Below, piece by piece: positions 50,978 through 60,206 of a stretch of 64,000 bases of DNA. Each line of letters starts with the position of its first letter. The first letter of the stretch is position 1. The notes below the pieces were generated by a model. The model was given only the letters and a program-made list of their open reading frames with translations. It searched no databases and had not been told where the DNA came from. Source of the DNA: Anaerobutyricum hallii (GTDB lineage: Bacteria > Bacillota > Clostridia > Lachnospirales > Lachnospiraceae); the NCBI RefSeq assembly GCF_900209925.1, contig NZ_LT907978.1:604001-668000 (forward strand), read 5' to 3'. The position numbers and the translations under genes were made by a program.

Positions 50978-51757
50978 ATGTTAAAGATAGCGGTTTATGG
51001 GAAGGGTGGCATCGGAAAGTCCACAGTGACCAGTAATTTAGCGGCGGCGTTTGCCAGTATGGGAAAGAAGGTTATCCAGATTGGATGTGACCCTAAGGCG
51101 GATTCTACGATTAATCTTCTTGGGGGAACAACGCCGATTCCAGTGATGAATTATATGCGTGAGTATGATGAGGACCCAGAACGGATCGAGGATATTTCAA
51201 AGATTGGTTATGGCGGGGTTTTATGTATTGAGACAGGGGGACCGACACCGGGTCTTGGCTGTGCAGGAAGAGGTATTATAGCGACGTTTAGCTTGCTGGA
51301 GGATTTGGAGTTATTTGAAACATATGAGCCGGATGTGGTGTTATATGATGTGCTTGGTGATGTAGTATGTGGTGGATTTGCAGCACCGATTCGTGAGGGG
51401 TATGCGAGTAAAGTACTGATCGTGACTTCCGGGGAGAAGATGGCTCTTTATGCAGCGAATAATATTAATAATGCAGTGAAGAATTTTGAGGACAGAAGTT
51501 ATGCGAAGGTGTATGGTATTGTGTTAAATCACAGGAATGTCGAGAAGGAGACAGAGAAGGTTGCTGAATTTGCGGATTTAGTCGGTCTTCCGATTGTGGG
51601 AAAGATTCCGAGAAGTGATGAGATTACCCGATGTGAAGATAAGGGAATGACTGTTATTGAGGGAGAGCCAGAATCTTCGGCGGCACAGGCATTTTTGAAG
51701 CTTGCAAAGGAACTTCTTGAAAATGCACAGGATACTGCGGAGGAAGAAGTATGGTAG
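50978..51757 (+). CDS. Nitrogenase-reductase-like Fe protein (NifH family), copy 1
   Basis: The 259-residue protein has the P-loop GKGGIGKST (residues 8-16), the Fe-protein block GCDPKADST, and the two cluster-ligand cysteines: Cys95 in [10 protein letters not shown] and Cys131 in [10 protein letters not shown] homodimer would hold one [4Fe-4S] cluster and pass electrons with ATP hydrolysis to its D/K partner. It is shorter than true NifH (~290). ATG 50978 follows TAGAGGAG. It overlaps the D-like gene by 7 nt and opens an 11-gene same-strand array that also contains hypFCDE. Confidence 0.92.
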   Translation: MLKIAVYGKGGIGKSTVTSNLAAAFASMGKKVIQIGCDPKADSTINLLGGTTPIPVMNYMREYDEDPERIEDISKIGYGGVLCIETGGPTPGLGCAGRGIIATFSLLEDLELFETYEPDVVLYDVLGDVVCGGFAAPIREGYASKVLIVTSGEKMALYAANNINNAVKNFEDRSYAKVYGIVLNHRNVEKETEKVAEFADLVGLPIVGKIPRSDEITRCEDKGMTVIEGEPESSAAQAFLKLAKELLENAQDTAEEEVW

Positions 51758-53148
51758 AGAATGAAAAAACTACAATAGATAATACTGCAATAGAAAATAT
51801 AAGGAATGTCGTGAATGTAAAGAGCGCAATAAAAGAAACAGAAAGAGCGGAAAAAGCCTATTTCATTACAACAAAAGAACTTGCACAAGCAGGGAGAGAC
51901 AATATTCCTGATGAGCTGATTTCTTCAAAGCACCTGATCTATAGTTCGCCGGCGACTCTTGCGTATAATTCACCGGGAGCGCAGGGGTTTGGTGTGAAGA
52001 GAGCGGGGCTGGCGATTCCGGGTTCGGTTATGCTTCTTTTAGCTCCGGGATGCTGTGGAAGGAATACGACTATTTTAAGTGAACTTGGCGGGTACAGTGA
52101 ACGATTTTTTTATCTGATGATGGATGAGACAGATATCGTAACAGGGAGACATTTAAAGAAGGTGCCGCAGGCAGTAGAAGAGATTTATGATTGTCTGGAG
52201 ACGAAACCATCGGTTGTTATGATCTGTCTTACCTGTGTGGATGCTTTGTTGGGAACGGATATGGAACGTATTTGTAAGAAGGCGCAGAAGAGTGTAGGTA
52301 TTCCGGTTTTACCATGCTATATGTATGCACTTACAAGAGAGGGAAGAAAGCCTCCGATGGTACATGTCAGACAGTCGATTTATTCTTTGTTAGAACCAAG
52401 AAAGAAGAAGGGTACGTCTGTGAATCTATTAGGGCATTTTGCTCCGTTAGAGGATGACTGTGAGCTTTATGATCTCTTAAAGCAGCTTGGAGTTAAGACG
52501 ATTCGAGAGATTTCACGCTGTGAGAATTATGAAGAATATCTTGATATGGCGGAAGCGAATTTTAATCTTGTGTTAGATGCAGAGGCACGTTTTGCGGCGG
52601 CAGATATGCAGAAGCGTTTAGGAATTCCGTATATTGAGCTGACAAGGTTATATCAGCTTGACAAAATAAAGAATCAATATGCCTTGTTTGCGGCGGCACT
52701 TGGAAGTAAGTTTGATGATGAGATATATTTTAAAGAGGCATTTGAGGCGAAGGAAGCTTTTAAGAAAAAGTATCCGCATGTAGTGTTTGCGATTGGAGAA
52801 GGCTGCAATGCCAATGCATTTGAACTTGCATTTGCTCTGATTTGCTATGGATTTGAGGTCGCGGAAGTATTTGGTAATCTTTCAAAAGAGGATTTTGTTT
52901 ATATTGAGAAGATGGCGAAGGTAAGTCCAAAGACAAAGATTTATTCGAATTTAGAGCCAACGATGATTTATTATGAACCAGGTGAGAATCCGGTAGATAT
53001 CGTAATTGGAAAGGATGCTTCCTATTATCATCCGGAAGCGGCGAAGCTTGAGTGGAGTGATGATATACAGCCATTTGGTTACCGGGGAGTAAAGCATTTC
53101 TTCGAAGAATGTGAACGTGTACTGGAATTGGAAAGGGGGCAGATTTAA
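51751..53148 (+). CDS. Nitrogenase component 1-like D subunit, copy 1
   Basis: This 465-residue NifD/E-like protein keeps two P-cluster-type sites: Cys101-Cys102 in LAPGCCGRN (aligned with NifD Cys88) and Cys159/Cys162 in [13 protein letters not shown] (NifD Cys154). The Cys62 position is replaced in SPGAQG. The segment equivalent to the FeMo-co ligand Cys275 reads [13 protein letters not shown], so that ligand is absent. The C-terminal [10 protein letters not shown] block is typical of nitrogenase-like scaffolds. It therefore probably does not carry FeMo-co. It overlaps H1 and abuts K1 with no gap. The substrate is unknown. Confidence 0.85.
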   Translation: MVENEKTTIDNTAIENIRNVVNVKSAIKETERAEKAYFITTKELAQAGRDNIPDELISSKHLIYSSPATLAYNSPGAQGFGVKRAGLAIPGSVMLLLAPGCCGRNTTILSELGGYSERFFYLMMDETDIVTGRHLKKVPQAVEEIYDCLETKPSVVMICLTCVDALLGTDMERICKKAQKSVGIPVLPCYMYALTREGRKPPMVHVRQSIYSLLEPRKKKGTSVNLLGHFAPLEDDCELYDLLKQLGVKTIREISRCENYEEYLDMAEANFNLVLDAEARFAAADMQKRLGIPYIELTRLYQLDKIKNQYALFAAALGSKFDDEIYFKEAFEAKEAFKKKYPHVVFAIGEGCNANAFELAFALICYGFEVAEVFGNLSKEDFVYIEKMAKVSPKTKIYSNLEPTMIYYEPGENPVDIVIGKDASYYHPEAAKLEWSDDIQPFGYRGVKHFFEECERVLELERGQI

Positions 53149-54261
53149 ATGAAGGGACTTAGAAAGTATCTCTCACCGTTTGCTCCGGATCAGTCCGGTG
53201 CAGCAGCGGTACTTTGTGAATTTCATGGATTGATTATTATTTTAGATGCTGGTGGCTGTGCCGGAAATATCTGTGGATTTGATGAGCCGAGATGGTTTGA
53301 CAGCCGCAGTGCGATTTTTAGTGCGGGACTTCGTGATATGGATGCGATTCTTGGAAGAGATGATCGTCTGGTGGAGAAGATTGGAAAGGCTTGTGAGAAG
53401 CTTTCCGCAGATTTTATTGCAGTGATCGGGACTCCGGTTCCGGCAGTTATTGGAACAGACTATAAAGCACTTTCTCGAATGATTGAAAAGAAAACAGGAA
53501 TTCCGGCATTGACAATTGATACAGATGGAACGAAGCTTTATGATATCGGAGAGAAAAAGACATGGAAAGAGCTGTTTAAAAAGTTTGCTGTAAAACAGGA
53601 AGTAGAGCCGGGGCGTGTAGGTATTATCGGAGCGACACCGCTTTCATTTGGTGGCATTTATGAAGAGGACTTTTTAAAAGAGTATTTTAGCGGAAAAGGT
53701 TTTTCTAAAGTGATTTGTTACGGTATGGGTGATGGTTTAGAAGCAGTGAAAGAGGCAGCAGCGGCAGAGAAGAATATCGTTATATCACCGTCTGGAATTG
53801 CGGCAGCGAAGTATTTAAAGCAGAAGTTTGGAACGCCGTATGAAGTGTTTTGCCCACCAGAGATTATTCCGGAATGGAAAGAACGAAAAGAGCAAATAGA
53901 ACAAAATACAGCAACACCAAACAGGAAAGAACGCTCAGACAAGAAAGTTTTGATCGTACATCAGCAGGTATTGGCGAACACATTAAGAGAGGAATTACTT
54001 ACACTTGCTATGGAACAGAAAGTAGAAACAGATTCTGCAAAGATTACGGTTGCTTCCTGGTTTATGTTAGACAATGCACTAAAGAAGGAAGGGGATATTC
54101 TTTTTAAGGAAGAAGATGACTGGATTTCTTATATCAAAGAAAATGAATATGACATCATTATTGCTGATCCACTACTGAAAAAAGCAGTGCCATTTTATAA
54201 GGGAGAATGGTATGACCTGTCGCACTTTGCAATCTCAGGAAAGAAGAGGAAGACTGTATGA
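53149..54261 (+). CDS. Nitrogenase component 1-like K subunit, copy 1
   Basis: The 370-residue NifK/N-like protein is short for the family (~450-520). Cys23, Cys37 and Cys42 (LLILDAGGCAGNICG region) could ligate a bridging cluster. The third position equals VIGTPVPAVIGTD, where NifK has Cys153, so that Cys is missing. The motif DEPRW(F/Y) is shared with K2. It begins directly after the D1 stop, and its TGA overlaps the hypF ATG (ATGA). It should pair with D1. Confidence 0.85.
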   Translation: MKGLRKYLSPFAPDQSGAAAVLCEFHGLIIILDAGGCAGNICGFDEPRWFDSRSAIFSAGLRDMDAILGRDDRLVEKIGKACEKLSADFIAVIGTPVPAVIGTDYKALSRMIEKKTGIPALTIDTDGTKLYDIGEKKTWKELFKKFAVKQEVEPGRVGIIGATPLSFGGIYEEDFLKEYFSGKGFSKVICYGMGDGLEAVKEAAAAEKNIVISPSGIAAAKYLKQKFGTPYEVFCPPEIIPEWKERKEQIEQNTATPNRKERSDKKVLIVHQQVLANTLREELLTLAMEQKVETDSAKITVASWFMLDNALKKEGDILFKEEDDWISYIKENEYDIIIADPLLKKAVPFYKGEWYDLSHFAISGKKRKTV

Positions 54262-56693
54262 GAGTCTGTATCAGAGTATTCGGGATTGTTCAGGGCGTTG
54301 GATTTCGGCCGACTGTAAAGCGCCATGCAGATGTCTGTAGGATTGAAGGCAGTGTGAGTAACAAAGGACCTTATGTGGAAATCTTTGCACAGGGCAGTGA
54401 AGAATGTGTGAATCACTTTATTAAGAGGATTCAGGAGCAGCCGCCGAAACGAGCAGTTATCTTAAAGATGGATGTGGAAAGTCTGGAATCTGCAATAGAA
54501 TCTGACACAAAATTTGAAGTGAAATCGGAAGCAAATGCTGAATCAGATAGTAAAGAACGATTCCGTATCATAGAGAGTGAAAAAGAAGAGGGAGAGATTT
54601 TTGTTTCCCCGGATATTGCGATTTGTCCGGAATGTAAGAAGGAGCTTTATGATAAGAAGGATAGAAGGTATCTCCATCCATTTATTAACTGTACCTGCTG
54701 TGGACCGCGTCTTACTATTTTAGATTCCATGCCGTATGACAGAGTACGAACGAGCATGGGAGAGTTTCCAATGTGTGAAAAGTGTGAATGGGAATACACG
54801 CATGCAAAGACAAGAAGATTTGATGCCCAGCCGGTTTGCTGTAATGAATGTGGACCGGAGGTATATTTGCTTGGCAGGCCGGAACGGGGAGCGGATGCGA
54901 TTCGTTACACGAGAAAAGTAATTAGCGAAGGCGGCATTGTAGCGGTAAAAGGCATCGGAGGATTTCATCTTTGCTGCGATGCGTTAAAAGAAGAAACGGT
55001 TGCAGCACTTCGTGCCAGGAAAAAGAGACCGATGAAGCCATTTGCGGTGATGATGAAAGATTTGTCAGTAGTAAAGAGGGAATGTGAAGCAGCACCGTAT
55101 GTAGAAGAGATTCTTGATGGACACCAAAAGCCGATTATTTTGCTTCCGAAAAAGGCAGGAGGACATCTCTGTGAGAGTGTTGCACCGGATAATCCAAAGA
55201 TTGGTGTGATGCTTCCGTATGCACCGATACAGCTTCTGCTATTTGATTATCAGGATGATGTAGAAGTTTCAGATTGTCTCGTAATGACAAGTGCGAATAC
55301 ATCAGGTGCGCCGATTTGCCGGGATGATGAAGATGCACTGCGTGAACTTACCGGGCTTTGTGATGTGATCCTTTCCCATGACCGGAAAATACGGATTCGG
55401 GCAGATGATACCGTCATGGATTTTTATCAGGGAGAGCCGTATATGATTCGGCGTTCCAGAGGCTATGCTCCGCTTCCATTTATGATGGGCAATGAATTTA
55501 AAGGGCAGGTGCTTGCCGTTGGCGGTGAACTGAAGAATGCCTTTTGTATCGGAAAGAATCAGTTATTTTATCCATCTCCGTATATTGGAGATATGGGAGA
55601 TGTGCGAACGGTAAAGGCGTTAAAAGAATCTGTGAAGCGAATGGAAGAATTGTTAGAGGTAAAGCCACAGATTGTTGCCTGCGATATGCATCCGTCTTAT
55701 AATACAAGGACAGCCGCAGAAGAGATGGGGCTGCCGGTATTTCTGGTGCAGCATCATTATGCGCATATCCTTTCTTGTATGGCGGAGAATGAGTGGACAA
55801 CGAAAAAGCAGGTTATCGGGGTTTCTTTTGACGGGACCGGGTACGGAACGGATGGAACAATCTGGGGAGGAGAAATCCTTCTGGCAGATTATGATTCTTT
55901 TAAACGCTGGGGCTGTATTGAGCCATTTGCTCAGACCGGTGGAGATGCTTCTGCTAAAGAAGGATGGAGAATTGCAGTTTCTCTTCTTGGAAAGATTTAC
56001 GGAAAGGAAATCGCTCTTTCGATTATTGAAACATTAGGACTTTGTGAGTCAAAGCTGGCAAAGCTTCAGTTTACTATGGAAGAGCGCGGAATTAATACCG
56101 TAAAGTCCACGAGTGGCGGGCGGCTGTTTGATGCGGTCAGCGCGATTCTGGGGATTAGAAAGTCATCGACATTTGAAGGCGAGGCTTCGACTTCCTTACA
56201 GTTTGCAGCAGAAAAATGGCTGGATAGTCAGGAAGAAAAAATAGCAGGACAAGAGGACTTTGTAGAGTCTGGAGTAATTACAGAATATAGAGAAGAACAA
56301 AAAGAAATACTTGTAGAAGAGAAAAATCTGGGTCATCAGAATACAAAAGATGAGTTATATTATTTACCGACCCTGGCTCTCGTCAAAGAAGTAGTAGAGA
56401 GAAAACTGTTAGGAGAAAACAGCAATCAGCTTGCCTTACATTTTCACAAAGGTTTAGCCGGTATGATTGTTTCTGCCTGCGAAAAAGCAAGGGAAGAAAC
56501 CGGGATTGATACCGTTGCTCTAAGTGGCGGTGTTTACCAGAATAGATTACTGCTTGATTATAGCGTAACCATGTTAGAAAAAAGAGGATTTCATGTGCTG
56601 CGCCACCATTTACTTCCGCCAAATGACGGAGGAATCAGTCTTGGACAGGCGGTGGCAGCAATGAGAAGTATGTGTGTACAAAAAGGGGAATAA
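54258..56693 (+). CDS. hypF: Carbamoyltransferase HypF
   Basis: The 811-residue protein is complete: acylphosphatase domain (VFGIVQGVGFRP, residues ~5-16), two zinc fingers (CPEC...CTCC and CEKC...CNEC, ~118-215), a YrdC-like domain (GGIVAVKGIGGFHLCCDA) and a Kae1-like C-terminal domain (HHYAHILSCMAEN, VSFDGTGYGTDGTIWGGE, SGGVYQNR). HypF makes thiocarboxamide from carbamoyl phosphate on HypE, the precursor of the cyanide ligands of the Fe(CN)2CO unit in [NiFe] hydrogenases. Here it is embedded between two nitrogenase-like sets, with ATGA overlap to K1. Confidence 0.97.
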   Translation: MRVCIRVFGIVQGVGFRPTVKRHADVCRIEGSVSNKGPYVEIFAQGSEECVNHFIKRIQEQPPKRAVILKMDVESLESAIESDTKFEVKSEANAESDSKERFRIIESEKEEGEIFVSPDIAICPECKKELYDKKDRRYLHPFINCTCCGPRLTILDSMPYDRVRTSMGEFPMCEKCEWEYTHAKTRRFDAQPVCCNECGPEVYLLGRPERGADAIRYTRKVISEGGIVAVKGIGGFHLCCDALKEETVAALRARKKRPMKPFAVMMKDLSVVKRECEAAPYVEEILDGHQKPIILLPKKAGGHLCESVAPDNPKIGVMLPYAPIQLLLFDYQDDVEVSDCLVMTSANTSGAPICRDDEDALRELTGLCDVILSHDRKIRIRADDTVMDFYQGEPYMIRRSRGYAPLPFMMGNEFKGQVLAVGGELKNAFCIGKNQLFYPSPYIGDMGDVRTVKALKESVKRMEELLEVKPQIVACDMHPSYNTRTAAEEMGLPVFLVQHHYAHILSCMAENEWTTKKQVIGVSFDGTGYGTDGTIWGGEILLADYDSFKRWGCIEPFAQTGGDASAKEGWRIAVSLLGKIYGKEIALSIIETLGLCESKLAKLQFTMEERGINTVKSTSGGRLFDAVSAILGIRKSSTFEGEASTSLQFAAEKWLDSQEEKIAGQEDFVESGVITEYREEQKEILVEEKNLGHQNTKDELYYLPTLALVKEVVERKLLGENSNQLALHFHKGLAGMIVSACEKAREETGIDTVALSGGVYQNRLLLDYSVTMLEKRGFHVLRHHLLPPNDGGISLGQAVAAMRSMCVQKGE

Positions 56694-56696
56694 ATT

Positions 56697-56906
56697 ATGT
56701 GCGTAGGATTACCAGCAAAAGTTATGACAATGAAAGACGGAATGGCAGTTGTAGATGCATCCGGAGCAAAGAGAGAAGTTTCAGCGGAGCTTATTGAGAA
56801 TCTTGAGCCGGGCGATTATGTAATGGTCCATGCCGGTATTGCGATTGCAAAGATTACAGAAGAAGATGAGGATGAAGCAGAAGATCTTCTGGGGGGATTA
56901 CTATGA
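56697..56906 (+). CDS. hypC: Hydrogenase assembly chaperone HypC
   Basis: This 69-residue protein has the essential Cys2 (MCVGLPAKV) that carries the Fe(CN)2CO moiety with HypD, and a C-terminal acidic tail. It starts 3 nt after the hypF stop and its stop overlaps the hypD start. The N-terminus differs slightly from the classical MCLAIPGKV. HypC normally docks with the hydrogenase large subunit; no such subunit is in the window. Confidence 0.95.
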   Translation: MCVGLPAKVMTMKDGMAVVDASGAKREVSAELIENLEPGDYVMVHAGIAIAKITEEDEDEAEDLLGGLL

Positions 56907-57958
56907 AAGAACAGTTAAAAAAAGCAAAAGCTATCATTGAGGGATACGATGGACCTCCGGTCCGCGTTATGGAAGTGTGTGGAACCCACACGCATGAGAT
57001 CTTTCATCTTGGTGTGCGGAAGATTCTGCCGCAGCAAGTAGAACTGATTTCCGGTCCGGGCTGTCCGGTCTGCGTCACACCAGCAGACTTCATTGATGAG
57101 GCGGTGTGGCTTGCTTTAGAAAAAAATGTGACAATCTGTACATTTGGGGATCTGGTTCGTGTGCCGGGAAGTACAAAGAGTCTTGCAGATGCCAGAAGCC
57201 TTGGCGGAAAGATTCAGATGGTTTATTCTCCAATGGATGCGTTTGAATATGCCAAAGAGCATAAAGAGGAGCAGGTTGTATTTCTTTCTGTTGGATTTGA
57301 GACAACCACTCCGGCAAGCTGTCTTTCAGTAAAGATGGCAAAAGAAGCAGGTCTTACGAATTATGCGCTTCTTACTGCGAATAAAACAATGCCAGGAGCC
57401 TATGAAATGTTAAAAAACAGTGCGGATGTTTTCCTGTATCCGGGACACGTCAATGCGATTACCGGAAATGCATTAAACAAAAAGCTTTGTGAGGAAGAAG
57501 GAATCAGCGGTATAGTAACCGGCTTTACTGCCAGCGAGATTTTAACTGCATTTGCTGTATTATTAAAGAAGTTCCCGGAAGGCAAACCGTTTTTTGTTAA
57601 TGCCTATCCAAGGGTTGTTACGGAAGAGGGAAGTATTCCGGCACAGAAACTGATCAAAGAATGGATGGAACCATGTGATTCTCAGTGGAGAGGACTTGGT
57701 ATGATTAAAAATTCCGGACTTCGTTTAAGAAAAGAAGCGCAGGACTTTGATGCAAGAGTGAAGTTTTCGATTCCGAAGATGGAAGGAAGAACAAGTCCGG
57801 CCTGTCGCTGTGGAGATGTTTTACAGGGCAAATGTCTTCCAACAGATTGTAAAGTGTTTGGAAAAGGATGTACACCACTTCATCCGATCGGGGCATGTAT
57901 GGTGTCGAACGAAGGGGCCTGTTCAGCATATTACCAGTATAACAGCCGAGGAGAATAA
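56903..57958 (+). CDS. hypD: Hydrogenase maturation protein HypD
   Basis: The 351-residue protein has EVCGTHTHEIF, GPGCPVCVTP, CTFGDL and the C-terminal Fe-S cysteines (CRCGDVLQGKCLPTDC, then GKGCTPLHPIGAC). It forms the HypCD scaffold on which Fe, two CN and one CO assemble. It overlaps hypC by 4 nt. A palindromic repeat separates it from hypE. Confidence 0.97.
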   Translation: MKEQLKKAKAIIEGYDGPPVRVMEVCGTHTHEIFHLGVRKILPQQVELISGPGCPVCVTPADFIDEAVWLALEKNVTICTFGDLVRVPGSTKSLADARSLGGKIQMVYSPMDAFEYAKEHKEEQVVFLSVGFETTTPASCLSVKMAKEAGLTNYALLTANKTMPGAYEMLKNSADVFLYPGHVNAITGNALNKKLCEEEGISGIVTGFTASEILTAFAVLLKKFPEGKPFFVNAYPRVVTEEGSIPAQKLIKEWMEPCDSQWRGLGMIKNSGLRLRKEAQDFDARVKFSIPKMEGRTSPACRCGDVLQGKCLPTDCKVFGKGCTPLHPIGACMVSNEGACSAYYQYNSRGE

Positions 57959-57960
57959 AT

Positions 57961-58028
57961 ATATCAGATGTGAGATGACTCCCACCTTTGTAGGTGGCGA
58001 GCAGCAAGAATGCCGGGGCATTCTTGAA
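57961..58028. repeat. Short palindromic element between hypD and hypE
   Basis: ACTCCCACCT...AGGTGGCGAG and AAGAATGCC/GGCATTCTT form two stems in an 87-bp gap. The first stem resembles the IS605-like elements at 28974 and 61624, and the second resembles the core stem of family-2 palindromes. A related stem precedes the PAP2 gene near 34660. Confidence 0.6.
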
Positions 58029-58045
58029 AAGAAAGAGGAAAAACA

Positions 58046-59062
58046 ATGGATAACTTAAAAGGAAAAACAGTTTCTCTTGCCCATGGTGCAGGAGGAAAAC
58101 AGACAAGCGAATTAATTGACCAGGTATTTAAAGCACATTTTGCCAATCCGGAACTGACAAGTGATGATGCGGCAGTATTAAAAATGAAAGAAGGAAAGAT
58201 TGCATTTACAACGGATGGATTCATCGTATCTCCGTCAGAATTTCCGGGAGGAAATATCGGAAAATTAAGCATTTGCGGTACGGTGAATGATTTGTCCTGT
58301 ATGGGAGCAAAACCACTGTATCTTTCCTGTGCCTTTGTTATTGAAGAGGGATTTCCAATGGAAAAACTCGAAGCAATTGCAGCCGCAATGGAAAAAACAG
58401 CAAAGGAAGCCGGTGTAAAGATTGTTGCAGGTGATACAAAGGTTGCCGGTAAGGGACAGGTTGATGGCGTATTTATTACAACAACAGGTATCGGTGAGAT
58501 TCAGGAAGGTGTAGAGACCTCTGGATTTATGGCAAAACCAGGTGATGCGGTTATTGTCAGTGGAGATATCGGAAGACATGGTTGTACTATTCTTCTTGCA
58601 AGAGAGGATTTTGGAATTGATGCCGATGTGACAAGTGACTGTGCACCACTTTGGGGAACAGTGCAGGATATTTTATCAGTGACGAAGGATGTACACGTAA
58701 TCCGCGATGCAACACGAGGTGGTGTAGGAACAGTTTTATACGAGATCGCAGAGCAGAGCCATACAGGAATACGGCTGAATGCAGAGGAAATTCCAGTACA
58801 AGAAAGCGTAAAAGGTGTGTGCGGAATGCTTGGATTAGAGCCACTTTATCTTGCCTGTGAAGGTCGTCTTGTCATTTTTGCGCCAAAAGAAAATGCAGAA
58901 GCGATCGTTGCAAAGTTACGTGAAGGAAAATATTCAACAGAGGCAGCGATTATCGGTGAAGTTACCGAAGAAATGCCGGGAAGAGTTGTAGTGACAACAG
59001 AAATCGGAGCAGAAACATTACTGCCACCGCCGGGGGGAGAACTTTTACCAAGAATCTGTTAA
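58046..59062 (+). CDS. hypE: Hydrogenase maturation protein HypE
   Basis: The 338-residue protein has AHGAGGKQTSELID at the ATP site, the AIR-synthase-like core (VIVSGDIGRHG, DATRGGVGTVLYEI) and the conserved C-terminal PRIC, whose Cys receives the carbamoyl group and dehydrates it to thiocyanate. With HypF, HypC and HypD it completes the cyanide-ligand pathway. HypA and HypB (nickel insertion) are not found in the window. The ATG follows GAAAGAGGAA. Confidence 0.96.
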   Translation: MDNLKGKTVSLAHGAGGKQTSELIDQVFKAHFANPELTSDDAAVLKMKEGKIAFTTDGFIVSPSEFPGGNIGKLSICGTVNDLSCMGAKPLYLSCAFVIEEGFPMEKLEAIAAAMEKTAKEAGVKIVAGDTKVAGKGQVDGVFITTTGIGEIQEGVETSGFMAKPGDAVIVSGDIGRHGCTILLAREDFGIDADVTSDCAPLWGTVQDILSVTKDVHVIRDATRGGVGTVLYEIAEQSHTGIRLNAEEIPVQESVKGVCGMLGLEPLYLACEGRLVIFAPKENAEAIVAKLREGKYSTEAAIIGEVTEEMPGRVVVTTEIGAETLLPPPGGELLPRIC

Positions 59063-59080
59063 GTTAGAGAAAGGAAAAAC

Positions 59081-59329
59081 ATGGAGAATACAAGAATCGC
59101 TGTTCTCTCCATTATCGTAGAGGACAGTGAAAGTACGGCAAAGTTAAATGAAATGATTCACGATTATGCAGAGTATGTTGTAGGCAGGATGGGTATTCCT
59201 TATCGGGAGAAAAATATCAGTATTATCAGTTTGGTAATCGATGCTCCGCAGACAAAGATCAGTGAGCTGTCTGGAAAAATAGGGCGCCTTTCCGGTGTGA
59301 CAGCAAAAGCTGCTTACGCAAAAGTGTAA
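59081..59329 (+). CDS. TM1266-family iron-only hydrogenase system regulator
   Basis: This 82-residue, ACT/NikR-C-like small protein has [10 protein letters not shown] and [20 protein letters not shown], close to the TM1266 family usually found beside [FeFe]-hydrogenase maturase HydF. It lies 18 bp after hypE and 29 bp before H2 in the same array. A ligand-sensing role is assumed from the fold. Confidence 0.8.
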   Translation: MENTRIAVLSIIVEDSESTAKLNEMIHDYAEYVVGRMGIPYREKNISIISLVIDAPQTKISELSGKIGRLSGVTAKAAYAKV

Positions 59330-59358
59330 TCAGTGTACGGATAAAAGGAAAAGAAGAT

Positions 59359-60114
59359 ATGATTAAGATAGCGGTATATGGAAAGGGTGGAATCGGAAAG
59401 TCTACAACAGTTTCTAATATAGCAGCAGTATTTGCCAGCGAGGGACTTCGAGTGATGCAGATTGGCTGTGATCCAAAGGCAGATTCAACGGTGTTACTGC
59501 GTCATGGTGAGAAAGTAGAGACGGTTCTTGACCTTGTACGAACGAAAAAAGATAATTTTACATTAGAAGATATCGTTAAAGAAGGCTTTGCCGGTGTCTG
59601 TTGTGTAGAAGCCGGCGGACCATCTCCCGGACTGGGCTGTGCCGGAAGAGGAATTATTGCGGCGTTAGAAACATTAGAAAAAAAGGGAGCTTACGAGAAA
59701 TACTGTCCGGATGTTGTAATTTACGATGTTCTTGGCGATGTTGTCTGTGGCGGATTTTCCATGCCGATGCGTCGTGGATATGCCGATAAAGTATTTGTCA
59801 TTACTTCTGGTGAGAATATGGCAATTCATGCAGCGGCGAATATCGCCATGGCAGTAGAAAACTTTAAGGATAGAGGATACGCACAGCTGGGAGGCCTTAT
59901 TTTAAATCGCAGAAATGTAAAAAATGAAGAGGAAAAAGTTGCGGAACTTGCAGAAGATATTCACAGTAAGGTAATTGGAACATTATCAAGAAGTGAACTT
60001 GTTACAGATGCAGAAGAACAGCAGAAGACAGTAATGGAAGCATATCCGAATTCGCCGATGGCAGAAGAATACCGGGTACTTGCAAAACAGATCAGGAAGC
60101 TGTGTGGAATCTGA
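59359..60114 (+). CDS. Nitrogenase-reductase-like Fe protein (NifH family), copy 2
   Basis: The 251-residue protein has the P-loop GKGGIGKST (8-16), GCDPKADST, Cys94 in [10 protein letters not shown] and Cys130 in GDVVCGGFS. It is close to H1 over its whole length, so the two arose by duplication of an H-D-K unit. It presumably feeds D2/K2 with electrons. A start with AAAAGGAAAAGAAG upstream is clear. It is shorter than nitrogen-fixing NifH. Confidence 0.92.
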   Translation: MIKIAVYGKGGIGKSTTVSNIAAVFASEGLRVMQIGCDPKADSTVLLRHGEKVETVLDLVRTKKDNFTLEDIVKEGFAGVCCVEAGGPSPGLGCAGRGIIAALETLEKKGAYEKYCPDVVIYDVLGDVVCGGFSMPMRRGYADKVFVITSGENMAIHAAANIAMAVENFKDRGYAQLGGLILNRRNVKNEEEKVAELAEDIHSKVIGTLSRSELVTDAEEQQKTVMEAYPNSPMAEEYRVLAKQIRKLCGI

Positions 60115-60206
60115 TGAGAAGATAAGAGTAAGCTAAAATAAATTTTTTGGGATTTTTTGAAAAAGTGATACAAGCTGTAGAACATTTTACAGAGGAGGTG
60201 CGGATT

